Shown one piece after another: positions 1-5,958 of a DNA stretch of 6,083 nucleotides. Origin of the DNA: Bacteroidetes bacterium QH_10_64_19 (GTDB lineage: Bacteria; Bacteroidota; Rhodothermia; Rhodothermales; Salinibacteraceae). Location of the stretch: assembly GCA_003023125.1 (NCBI GenBank), contig PXSY01000118.1, positions 3,431-9,513 of the forward strand, written 5' to 3'. Below the pieces are notes generated by a model that was not told the origin of the DNA, searched no databases, and saw nothing but the letters and a program-made list of their open reading frames with translations. Position 1 is the stretch's first letter; the number at the start of each line of letters is the position of its first letter. Made by a program: the position numbers and the translations under genes.

Positions 1-310
1 CCGGAACTACTTTTCTCTCCGAGTGTGCCCCACCGTTTTTTCACAATTGATCGGCTCATTTCTTGCGGCAGCACGTAAAGGCGAATGCATTGCTGACAGT
101 TTCCAGAGGAAGAATGCGCCGCGCTCTCCGCGGGGCGTGCGTTGCCAGACGCCAGGATGGCCCTTCCCTTCGACCTTCAGACTAATTTTTCCGCGCCATT
201 AGCGAACAAGCTTTGTCCCGATGCACTCCGCAGAAGGAGTGGTAGATTCGAAATAGATTGGGAAAAATGAACGGCCCGTGTCTCCACGATTATCACGGGA
301 TGCGCCCTGA
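1..310. other. Non-coding stretch upstream of the EAL gene
   Basis: I can support no gene here. A plus-strand frame is open from the left edge to a TAG at 200-202, but its translation (Arg-, Pro- and Cys-rich) matches nothing I recognise, and that length is not surprising by chance at this GC content. The stretch holds two small dyads: a GC-rich one at 119-133 (CCGCG, 5-base loop, CGCGG) and one at 224-241 (listed separately). A 15-codon frame at 267-314 ends across the start of the next gene. I see no convincing -35/-10 or Bacteroidota-type (TTG...TAnnTTTG) promoter; TAATTTTT at 183-190 resembles the downstream half but lacks a well-spaced TTG. Confidence 0.5.
224..241 (+). promoter_or_regulatory. 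Small hairpin in the leader of the EAL gene
   Basis: CACTCC at 224-229 and GGAGTG at 236-241 form a perfect 6-base-pair stem around the 6-base loop GCAGAA, about 70 bases before the ATG at 311. In the transcript this would fold locally and would hide the only GGAG-like motif in the leader. No T-tract follows, so it is not an intrinsic terminator. Whether it regulates anything is inference; a stem of this size can arise by chance. Confidence 0.25.
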
Positions 311-2005
311 ATGATCACCGCACGTTTCTGTGCGGGCTTACAAACTACACCCCACTGCCCAATGGCCCTTCTTCCCCGTTCCACATCGATCCAGTCACTG
401 GTCGAACTTGGGCTCGACGCATTGCCATGGATCGGACTGGCCGCCGTCCCTCTCCTGCTGCCTGCCCCTGTGCTGGGGGACATCGTGCCCTTCCCCCACA
501 TTCTGCTTCTTCTTCTCATTTTGGCGAGCGGCGCGGTCGTCCTCTGGGGACGCCGACGGCGGGCAGCCCGTTCGGGGAGCCCCACGGCCCGTTCTAGTGC
601 CGCCCAGACAGAATCAGCGACCTTCCCCTCCGGTGAACCTCCTTCCACCCCACAGGCGGTTTCGCGACGACGGCCCCAAGACCAAAGCCGGGACGCCCTC
701 ACGGGCCTGGCCGACCGGACACACCTTCTCAACGAACTGTCAGAAGCGTTGGCCGCAAGCAATGAAGCGGCCCACGGAGGCAGCCCAGCCCTGTTCATCG
801 TCCGCACGGACGAGTACCAGGACGTGACTGAAAGCTTCGGGCACCAAGCCGGTCAGAACCTGCTGACGACCGTGGCCTCGCGAATCGCAGATGTCCCGCC
901 CCCGGGGGCCACCGTTGCCTGCATCGCCGAAGACACATTTGCCGTCCTGCTCCCTGAGGCGGAGTCCGAGCGTGCCCGCAACCTGGGGGAGGCCTTGAAG
1001 GAGCGCTTCGAGTCTCCGTTCGACATCGCGGACAATCGCATTCCCATCGAAGTGAGCATCGGGCTGGCCACACGGCCGTCCCCCGATTCTATGTTCGAAA
1101 ACGCGGAGGAGATGCTCCGGGCCGGCTACTCCGCCATGCATCAGGTTCAGCGCCGGGACAGGGAGAACCTAATCGTCTTTCGGCGCGACGACCAAGATGG
1201 CACGCGACGGCTTCAGCGCCGCGAGCGACTTCGCCAGGCCATACGGGACGACGAGTTGACCCTGTACTACCAGCCCATCATCCACCTCGTCTCGGGGGGA
1301 GCGGTCGGGGCCGAGGCCTTGGTCCGCTGGGACCACCCCGATCGCGGAGTGTTGTCGCCGGGGGCCTTTATCCCTCTCGCCGAAGAGACCGGACTCATTG
1401 GAGAACTGGACCGTTGGGTCTTCAGCCAGGCCCTCGAAGACGCCGAACGGTGGACGGACGGTCCCGACAGTCCGCTGGACTGGATCAGCGCGAACATCAG
1501 TCCGCAGTCCGCCGAGGGCGACTTGCAGGCCTGGTGCCTCCGTAAGCTCAGTGACGCCTCCATTCCCGACGAAGGCCTGCACTTGGAGATTACCGAACGG
1601 TGGGCCCTGCACGACGAGCGCCCCCTGCAACCGCTCCGCGCAGAAGGAGTCCGGCTCTCCATCGACGACTTTGGCACCGGCTACTCGTCGCTTCGGTATC
1701 TCCGTTCCCTAAACGCAGACGTGCTCAAGATCGACAGCGAGTTCATTCAAGACCTGGGTCAGGACGAGAAGACCACAGCCATCGTGCAGTTCCTAATGAA
1801 CCTGTCCCTACGGCTGGACGTGGAGGTGATTGCCGAGGGCGTAGAGACGGATCAGCAAGCGTCCGTTCTTCGCAACCTCGGGTGCGCAATGGCCCAGGGC
1901 TATCATTTCGCGCGCCCGGTACCCGCCCAGCACCTCGTTGATCACGTCGAGCCCCCCCCGGCAGACATGTCCCCGCAGAAGGAAGATAAGGTGCATCCAG
2001 CGTGA
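311..2005 (+). CDS. Membrane-anchored degenerate-GGDEF/EAL c-di-GMP phosphodiesterase
   Basis: This 564-residue protein probably hydrolyses cyclic-di-GMP to pGpG at the inner membrane. Two hydrophobic stretches (about 38-55 and 61-79) end in a run of arginines and are followed by a Ser/Pro/Arg-rich linker to about 125. A GGDEF-like domain follows (about 128-290), opening with DALTGL. Its signature is AEDTF (206-210), the DLDxF metal Asp is replaced by Arg165, and the RxxD inhibitory site is absent, so it should not make c-di-GMP; it may bind GTP or act structurally. The EAL domain (about 302-545) keeps the residues expected of an active enzyme: E335-A-L, N395, E426, D452-D453 in DDFGTGYSS, K473, E509 in EGVE and Q529. 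The start is uncertain: ATG 311 gives the longest frame and overlaps the stop of a 15-codon leader frame, while ATG at 362 (MALLPRS) is equally possible. Neither has a clear ribosome binding site. The 3' end is convergent with, and overlapped by, the cyclase frame. Confidence 0.93.
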   Translation: MITARFCAGLQTTPHCPMALLPRSTSIQSLVELGLDALPWIGLAAVPLLLPAPVLGDIVPFPHILLLLLILASGAVVLWGRRRRAARSGSPTARSSAAQTESATFPSGEPPSTPQAVSRRRPQDQSRDALTGLADRTHLLNELSEALAASNEAAHGGSPALFIVRTDEYQDVTESFGHQAGQNLLTTVASRIADVPPPGATVACIAEDTFAVLLPEAESERARNLGEALKERFESPFDIADNRIPIEVSIGLATRPSPDSMFENAEEMLRAGYSAMHQVQRRDRENLIVFRRDDQDGTRRLQRRERLRQAIRDDELTLYYQPIIHLVSGGAVGAEALVRWDHPDRGVLSPGAFIPLAEETGLIGELDRWVFSQALEDAERWTDGPDSPLDWISANISPQSAEGDLQAWCLRKLSDASIPDEGLHLEITERWALHDERPLQPLRAEGVRLSIDDFGTGYSSLRYLRSLNADVLKIDSEFIQDLGQDEKTTAIVQFLMNLSLRLDVEVIAEGVETDQQASVLRNLGCAMAQGYHFARPVPAQHLVDHVEPPPADMSPQKEDKVHPA

Positions 2006-3244
2006 ATGCCCTAAACTGAGTGGGGCGCAACGGAGAAGCTCATCGACGTCGTCCCCATGAGTGGGAAACACGGCGATGCCCGCCGACATCTCCAGGAAAA
2101 AGCGTTTCTCCCCGACACTGAACGGATCGTCGAACGTACGGACGATCCGTCGAGTGGCGTCCAGGGCGTTCTCGGGAGCGTCCAGGTCTGCCCAGAGCAC
2201 AGCAAACTCATCCCCCCCGATGCGGGCCAATACATCGCCCTCCCGCGTGGTGCGCCCCAGGCGTTCGGCGATGGACACGAGCACTTCATCCCCCGTTTCG
2301 TGCCCCCGTTCATCATTTACTGCCTTGAATCCGTCGAGGTCGACATACGCCACGCCGGCGTACCGCTCGCGGCGATTGGCCAGTGAGAAGACCTTGGGGG
2401 CCTGTTGTTTGAGGAATCGGCGATTCGGAAGCCCCGTCAGTGGATCGTGATAGGCCATCTGCTTGAGCTCCTCCCAGAGGCGGGCCTGCTGCGTCACCTC
2501 CACGAAGCTGGACACAACGACAGGACTCTCGTACTCGGATTCCTCGACGAGCACCAGACTTTCCAACACTGTAAACGGCTGGCCGTCTCGTCGCTTCATG
2601 GGGACGTTCCACTTACTCACTTCGCCCTCCATCCGTAACTGGTCGATGGTGTCTTGCCGTTTTTCAGACTCTCCCCGGTAGTGATCCGAAAACGACTGTC
2701 CCTCAAAATCGTCCGGAGACCCGTACCCAAACATCTGAGCAGCTGCCGGATTGCAGGACAGCACTTTTCCGTCGAGCCGCGCCCAGATTAGGCCCACCTG
2801 ATTCTGGTTGAAGAGCTGCCAGTAGCGCTTCTCAGCCTGACTATCTCGATCTTTCCGCTTGATCGGCCGCTGGTCCTGCATCAAGACGAGGGTCCAGATC
2901 TCGTCAGAGTCTTCGAACTCACTGATCTGGGTGAGGCTGAACCGAACAGGAAACGTAGTTCCATCCTGCTTTCGAAGGGAAAGCTCAAGGTCTCCGCCCA
3001 GGGTTCGATCTTCCATCGAGCGCTGCTCGCTGGAGTCGCCCGACGCCTGGTCGTGACGACCCATGATGTGCTCCATGTGGGTTCCCACGAGTCGCCCGGG
3101 CTCGTACCCGAGCAAGTAGTTGGTCTGATCGCTACAGTGGCGAATCGTCCCTTCCTGATCCACAATCACGGCGGCTATTGGGAAGGCGTCCCAGGCAAGC
3201 CCCAGGAGGCGCTGTAGGCGAGATTGCTCCGTTGAATCGGCCAT
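1808..3244 (-). CDS. PAS-PAS-GGDEF diguanylate cyclase with truncated C-terminus
   Basis: This 478-residue protein probably condenses two GTP into c-di-GMP under control of two sensory PAS domains. Numbered from ATG 3244, PAS 1 spans about 16-125, PAS 2 about 137-256 and GGDEF about 261-407. The GGDEF domain opens with HDPLTGLPNRR and carries DLDGFKAVND (302-311), the intact GGDEF signature (343-347) and an RxxD inhibitory site (REGD, 334-337) five residues upstream, so product inhibition is expected. There is no membrane segment, so it should be cytoplasmic. The frame continues upstream to a GTG at 3301, but the added 19 residues (Ser/Cys-rich) do not look like domain sequence, so I prefer ATG 3244; neither start has a clear ribosome binding site. 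After ELLRCA (end near 2024) the expected ADxALYxAKxxGRN tail is missing. The last ~71 residues are mostly read antisense to the 3' end of the EAL gene and look unrelated to GGDEF. It may be a truncated but still translated gene or one beginning to decay. Confidence 0.87.
   Translation of the reverse strand: MADSTEQSRLQRLLGLAWDAFPIAAVIVDQEGTIRHCSDQTNYLLGYEPGRLVGTHMEHIMGRHDQASGDSSEQRSMEDRTLGGDLELSLRKQDGTTFPVRFSLTQISEFEDSDEIWTLVLMQDQRPIKRKDRDSQAEKRYWQLFNQNQVGLIWARLDGKVLSCNPAAAQMFGYGSPDDFEGQSFSDHYRGESEKRQDTIDQLRMEGEVSKWNVPMKRRDGQPFTVLESLVLVEESEYESPVVVSSFVEVTQQARLWEELKQMAYHDPLTGLPNRRFLKQQAPKVFSLANRRERYAGVAYVDLDGFKAVNDERGHETGDEVLVSIAERLGRTTREGDVLARIGGDEFAVLWADLDAPENALDATRRIVRTFDDPFSVGEKRFFLEMSAGIAVFPTHGDDVDELLRCAPLSLGHSRWMHLIFLLRGHVCRGGLDVINEVLGGYRAREMIALGHCAPEVAKNGRLLIRLYALGNHLHVQP
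2122..2150. repeat. Perfect 10-bp inverted repeat inside the cyclase gene
   Basis: ACGGATCGTC (2122-2131) and GACGATCCGT (2141-2150) are exact reverse complements separated by 9 bases, which themselves contain the palindrome CGTACG (2135-2140). The dyad lies in the codons for the RTFDDPF region of the GGDEF domain, about 100 bases before homology to the domain ends. It would form a strong hairpin in either transcript. It has no T-tract. Function is unknown, and it may be only a by-product of coding sequence. Confidence 0.5.
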
Positions 3245-3512
3245 CAGTGGCGTTGAGGAGATGCAACAAACAGAAGTGCACGATCCCAGACTACCTCCCA
3301 CACCAGGAGAGGTCCCGTGTGAGAGTTGAGGCTAAATCCTGGTCCTAATTGATGGGCGTACGCATAGCCGCGTCAAAAAATATTCCGATCCTTGAACGAC
3401 CGTCTTCTGTACCGCTTCTTTCCCTGACTGTTCGGGCCATACAGGAACCATTTATTCCACGGTAGGTGAAGGATATCCGCTGTCTTTGGCAAATGAAGCC
3501 CGGTACTCCCCC
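3245..3512. promoter_or_regulatory. Divergent intergenic region between cyclase gene and clpP
   Basis: This region must hold the promoters of both the minus-strand cyclase gene and plus-strand clpP, because the two are divergent. It contains a 7-base inverted repeat, ACCAGGA (3302-3308) and TCCTGGT (3337-3343), with a 28-base gap, and an A/T-rich patch CAAAAAATATT at 3374-3384. TTGAAC at 3392-3397 resembles a -35 element but I find no -10 at a proper distance. GAAGGA at about 3467-3472 is the nearest purine-rich stretch to the possible TTG start of clpP (3486), at a longer spacing than usual. Location of the promoters is inferred from gene layout, not from a clear motif. Confidence 0.4.
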
Positions 3513-4256
3513 ATGCCCGACGTTGACGACTTCATTCAGTTCAGCAAGAGCGTAACGTCTCTCCCAAACAGCATTCACGACGGCGGATTGGGGGATCAAC
3601 CCCTCTCCGGACTGGTCCCCAAGGTCGTTGAGCAGACCACTCGGGGCGAGCGTGCGTACGACATCTTCAGCCGTCTGCTGAAGGAACGAATCGTCTTTGT
3701 CGGCACTCCGGTGAACGACCAGGTCGCCAACCTGACCGTCGCCCAACTCCTGTATCTAGAGAGCGAAGGCTCGAACCAGGACATCAATTTGTACATCAAC
3801 TCTCCGGGCGGCGTCATCTACAGCGGGCTGGGGGTCTATGACACGATGCAGTACGTGGAGGCCCCCATCGCGACCACATGCGTGGGGCTGGCCGCCTCAA
3901 TGGGATCCGTGCTTCTTGCCGGCGGGTCCGAGGGGCGACGCGCCTGCCTCCCGAACTCCCGCGTCATGATGCACCAGCCCATGGGTGGCACCCAGGGCCA
4001 AGCGTCCGACATTGAGATTCAGGCGCAGGAAATGGCTTGGCTCAAGGAGCGCCTGTACCAGATCCTCTCCTATCACACCGGCAAGGACATCGACCGGATC
4101 GAGGACGACGCTGACCGGAACTACTGGATGAGCGCCAAGGAGGCCGAAGAGTACGGCCTCGTGGACAAGGTTATGAATCCCGACAACCTTGATGCCCTGA
4201 AGGGCGTTCACACGAATGGAGCTCCTGAAAACGGCAGCACCGATTCCTCCGACTAG
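3513..4256 (+). CDS. clpP: ATP-dependent Clp protease proteolytic subunit ClpP, Asn in triad
   Basis: This is the serine peptidase subunit that forms the barrel of the Clp protease and degrades proteins unfolded by ClpX- or ClpA/C-type ATPases in the cytoplasm. The 247-residue sequence matches the family throughout: [20 protein letters not shown] (40-59), YINSPGG (94-100), GLAASMGS with nucleophile S129, and MMHQPMGG with catalytic H154. Lined up with E. coli ClpP (S111, H136, D185), the third triad position is N203, in [10 protein letters not shown], where most family members have DRD. It is about 40 residues longer than E. coli ClpP: the N-terminus adds roughly 20 and the C-terminus adds a polar tail (from about 225) rich in Asn, Ser, Asp and Gly. 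ATG 3513 is chosen; a TTG at 3486 would add nine residues (MANEARYSP). No clpX or other Clp ATPase is in the window, and the 308-base gap downstream suggests a single-gene transcript. Substitution aside, the family assignment is very secure. Confidence 0.97.
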   Translation: MPDVDDFIQFSKSVTSLPNSIHDGGLGDQPLSGLVPKVVEQTTRGERAYDIFSRLLKERIVFVGTPVNDQVANLTVAQLLYLESEGSNQDINLYINSPGGVIYSGLGVYDTMQYVEAPIATTCVGLAASMGSVLLAGGSEGRRACLPNSRVMMHQPMGGTQGQASDIEIQAQEMAWLKERLYQILSYHTGKDIDRIEDDADRNYWMSAKEAEEYGLVDKVMNPDNLDALKGVHTNGAPENGSTDSSD

Positions 4257-4564
4257 CGGCCGGCTGCGTGGGAAGAGTCCCCAGTCGAAGGCCTACATTC
4301 AGATTCCCCGCAACTGGGCAAATAGGAGCGTCCTCATCCAGATCAGCCCACTCCGAACCGAGAAGCGCGCAGGACATGTCGAGTCAAGCACGCGCCAGTC
4401 AATCTCTCATACATTTCAAGGATTTTGTAAGCACGACCGACACGTTCCCACACGGGGAGCCGTAAACACGGACAGCATTTTTCACAGCAGGCCACAGGGA
4501 GCCGTAAATGCGGGCAGCATTTTTCACAGCAGGCCACACCTTCTCACCAAAGTGTCCGCTTTCC
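4257..4564 (+). other. Intergenic region between clpP and the reductase gene
   Basis: I see no credible gene in these 308 bases; open frames across it on both strands give low-complexity Cys/Arg/Pro or repeat-derived peptides. No clear terminator hairpin with a T-tract follows the clpP stop. The notable content is the pair of 42-base tandem repeats at 4455-4538, which ends 26 bases before the reductase start. TACATTTC at 4410-4417 resembles the downstream half of a Bacteroidota-type promoter but has no TTG at the right distance. The reductase promoter is presumably here, because the gap is too wide for a tight operon. Confidence 0.5.
4455..4538. repeat. Two adjacent 42-bp direct repeats (39/42 identical)
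   Basis: Copy 1 (4455-4496) and copy 2 (4497-4538) both begin GGGAGCCGTAAA and end TTTTTCACAGCAGGCCACA, and abut without a spacer. They differ at three positions near the middle (C/T, A/G, A/G). A degenerate partial copy may precede them: GTAAGCACG at 4427-4435 resembles GTAAACACG of copy 1. The unit length is four helical turns, so repeated protein sites would lie on the same face of the DNA, and it is a multiple of three, so overlapping frames stay open. The position just before the reductase start suggests a regulatory role or a slippage-type duplication; the sequence does not decide between these. Confidence 0.9.
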
Positions 4565-5554
4565 ATGGAATACCGAACCCTTGGCACGTCTGGACTCAAG
4601 GTGTCCGCTCTTTCGTTTGGGTCCTGGGTTACGTTTGGGGATCAGATTGGCACCGACCGGGCCGCTGAGTGCATGCAAGTCGCCTACGACCACGGCGTCA
4701 ACTTTTTCGACAACGCCGAGGCATATTCGGGCGGCGAGTCCGAGCGGATGATGGGCGAAATCATCCGGGAAAAGGACTGGGACCGCACCGACCTCGTCGT
4801 CTCGACCAAGATCTTTTGGGGCGGGGAGGGCCCGAATGATCGCGGCTTGTCCCGCAAGCACGTCGTGGAGGGCACGACGGCGGCCCTGGAGCGCCTTCAG
4901 ATGGACTACGTGGACCTGGTATTCTGCCACCGACCGGATCGTGAGACGCCGATCGAGGAGACGGTTCGGGCCATGAGCCATCTGGTCGAGAGCGGCTATG
5001 CCTTCTACTGGGGCACCAGCGAGTGGAGTGCCGAACAGATCCGCCATGCGTACGCGGTGGCCCGTCGGGAGCACCTCGTCCCTCCGACCATGGAGCAGCC
5101 GCAATACAACATGTTTCACCGGGAGCGAGTGGAACGCGAGTACGCCCCCCTGTACGAGGACATGGGCCTGGGCACCACGATCTGGAGTCCCCTGGCGAGC
5201 GGTCTTCTGACCGGCAAGTACAACGATGGGATTCCGGCCGGCAGCCGGCTGGCGACGGAGGGCTACGAATGGCTCCAGGACCATGTCCTGGTCGAAGAGC
5301 GCCTCGAAAAGGTTCGTCAGCTATCGGAGGTCGCCGACGACCTTGACTGTACGACGGCCCAGCTGGCGCTGGCCTGGTGCCTGCAAAACGACGACGTGAG
5401 CACCGTCATCACCGGGGCCTCCAAGCCCCATCAGGTCGAGGAAAACATGCAGGCCCTCGACGTGGCGGATCAGATGGATGCGGACGTGAAGGCTCGCGTC
5501 GACTCGATCCTCGACAATGAGCCGGATCCGCACCCTAACTTCCGGCATCAATGA
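4565..5554 (+). CDS. Aldo/keto reductase, Kv channel beta-subunit-like (AKR6 group)
   Basis: This 329-residue protein should be a cytoplasmic NADPH-dependent oxidoreductase with a TIM-barrel fold that reduces aldehydes or ketones; the substrate cannot be told from sequence. The catalytic tetrad is complete: D49 and Y54 (FFDNAEAY), K82 (STKIFWGG) and H122 (FCHRPD). Cofactor-site motifs are [12 protein letters not shown] (208-219) and [11 protein letters not shown] (284-294). Several stretches closely follow animal Kv-beta subunits, including TKIFWGG, GLSRKH, LERLQ, YVDLVF, EETVRAM, YWGTS and SGKY-like LTGKY. Kv-beta proteins, as I recall them, have Asn where this protein has His122. The frame extends upstream to an ATG at 4508, but that part lies inside the tandem repeat; ATG 4565 starts exactly at the family's usual MEYRTLG, so it is preferred. 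There is no clear ribosome binding site. No potassium channel gene is nearby, so a channel role is unsupported here. Confidence 0.95.
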   Translation: MEYRTLGTSGLKVSALSFGSWVTFGDQIGTDRAAECMQVAYDHGVNFFDNAEAYSGGESERMMGEIIREKDWDRTDLVVSTKIFWGGEGPNDRGLSRKHVVEGTTAALERLQMDYVDLVFCHRPDRETPIEETVRAMSHLVESGYAFYWGTSEWSAEQIRHAYAVARREHLVPPTMEQPQYNMFHRERVEREYAPLYEDMGLGTTIWSPLASGLLTGKYNDGIPAGSRLATEGYEWLQDHVLVEERLEKVRQLSEVADDLDCTTAQLALAWCLQNDDVSTVITGASKPHQVEENMQALDVADQMDADVKARVDSILDNEPDPHPNFRHQ

Positions 5555-5613
5555 CGGCCCGGGCACGTCCTGCCGCGCGCCCGGCGCTGGGACGAAATCG
5601 TGTCCGCTTGCGC
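5555..5613. terminator. GC-rich dyads between convergent genes, possible terminator
   Basis: The 59 bases between the reductase stop and the stop of the converging small gene hold GCCCGGGC (5557-5564) and a GCGC-GCCCG-GCGC dyad (5575-5587). Convergent genes need termination here, and these structures could serve both strands. No T-tract follows on either strand, so a classical intrinsic terminator is not shown. The call rests mainly on position. Confidence 0.2.
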
Positions 5614-5958
5614 CTACGCGGACGTCCCCACCTTGGCCTCCGTAAAGTCGCCCTCTACCTTCAAGTGGTACGAGGTCCCCGCCCGGTCGAGGGTCGGTGC
5701 CGAGCAGGCGAGGGTGTACGTCTGTTCCGTTTCCAGCACAGTGACGATCAGCACGATCGGACTCCCGTCCTGCTCCAGATCGCTGAACCGGTTGGACAGG
5801 AACTGATCGTTGAAGCGTGCCTGAGCGGTCACACGTCCCCCCTCGACACGCAGGTGTCCCGTGGTAAAGCCGTGGAGCGGACGAAAGGCCTCGTCCCGGT
5901 CCTGACTACGCCACTGCACGTCAGTGAGAAGATATTCCCCCTCGGGTAGCTTACTCAT
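5614..5958 (-). CDS. Small protein of unknown function, 114 residues
   Basis: I do not recognise this protein. It starts MSKLPEGEYLL and ends KVGTSA, with no signal peptide, no membrane segment and one cysteine. Alternating hydrophobic and polar stretches (GHLRVEGGRVTAQARF, SPIVLIVTVLETEQTYTLAC, SYHLKVEGDF) suggest a mostly beta-strand, possibly barrel- or sandwich-like soluble fold. The central FNDQFLSNRFSDLEQDGSP is polar and could be a loop or short helix. The acidic composition fits the other genes in the window, whereas the opposite-strand frame gives an Arg/Pro-rich product, which is why I take the minus strand as coding. ATG 5958 is the only good start in the frame; no Shine-Dalgarno is visible. 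It converges on the reductase gene with a 59-base gap, so co-regulation is unlikely. Confidence 0.7.
   Translation of the reverse strand: MSKLPEGEYLLTDVQWRSQDRDEAFRPLHGFTTGHLRVEGGRVTAQARFNDQFLSNRFSDLEQDGSPIVLIVTVLETEQTYTLACSAPTLDRAGTSYHLKVEGDFTEAKVGTSA

Noticed and set aside
60..180. Possible riboswitch (c-di-GMP or cobalamin type) before the EAL gene
   Set aside because: Some local dyads and a GCCAGGA motif are present, but the conserved cores of neither class can be traced.
2..202. Plus-strand open frame running in from the left edge, with faint resemblance to a transposase fragment (RG...GW.F pattern)
   Set aside because: Only about 66 codons, Arg/Pro/Cys-rich, no firm motif and no inverted-repeat ends; chance explains it.
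199..807. Minus-strand 202-codon open frame
   Set aside because: Lies antisense to the start of the EAL gene; its product is low-complexity Arg/Ser/Ala-rich with no recognisable domain.
230..1652. CGCAGAAGGAGT-like word found both in the leader and inside the EAL gene
   Set aside because: A short shared word without symmetric context; no sign of a duplicated element.
4343..4537. Minus-strand Cys-rich frame with a CCEKCCP repeat resembling a metal-binding peptide
   Set aside because: The cysteine pattern is produced by the tandem DNA repeat in a chance frame; no start signal or conservation evidence.
4216..4668. Plus-strand 150-codon frame with repeated SIFHSRP segments
   Set aside because: The repetition comes from the 42-base DNA repeat; it overlaps clpP and the reductase, and the peptide looks non-natural.
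4552..5608. Word GTGTCCGCT occurring three times around the reductase gene
   Set aside because: Nine bases, irregular spacing, partly inside coding sequence; most likely coincidence.
5551..5949. Plus-strand 132-codon frame opposite the small gene
   Set aside because: Arg/Pro-rich, unlike the acidic neighbours; the minus-strand frame is the better coding candidate.
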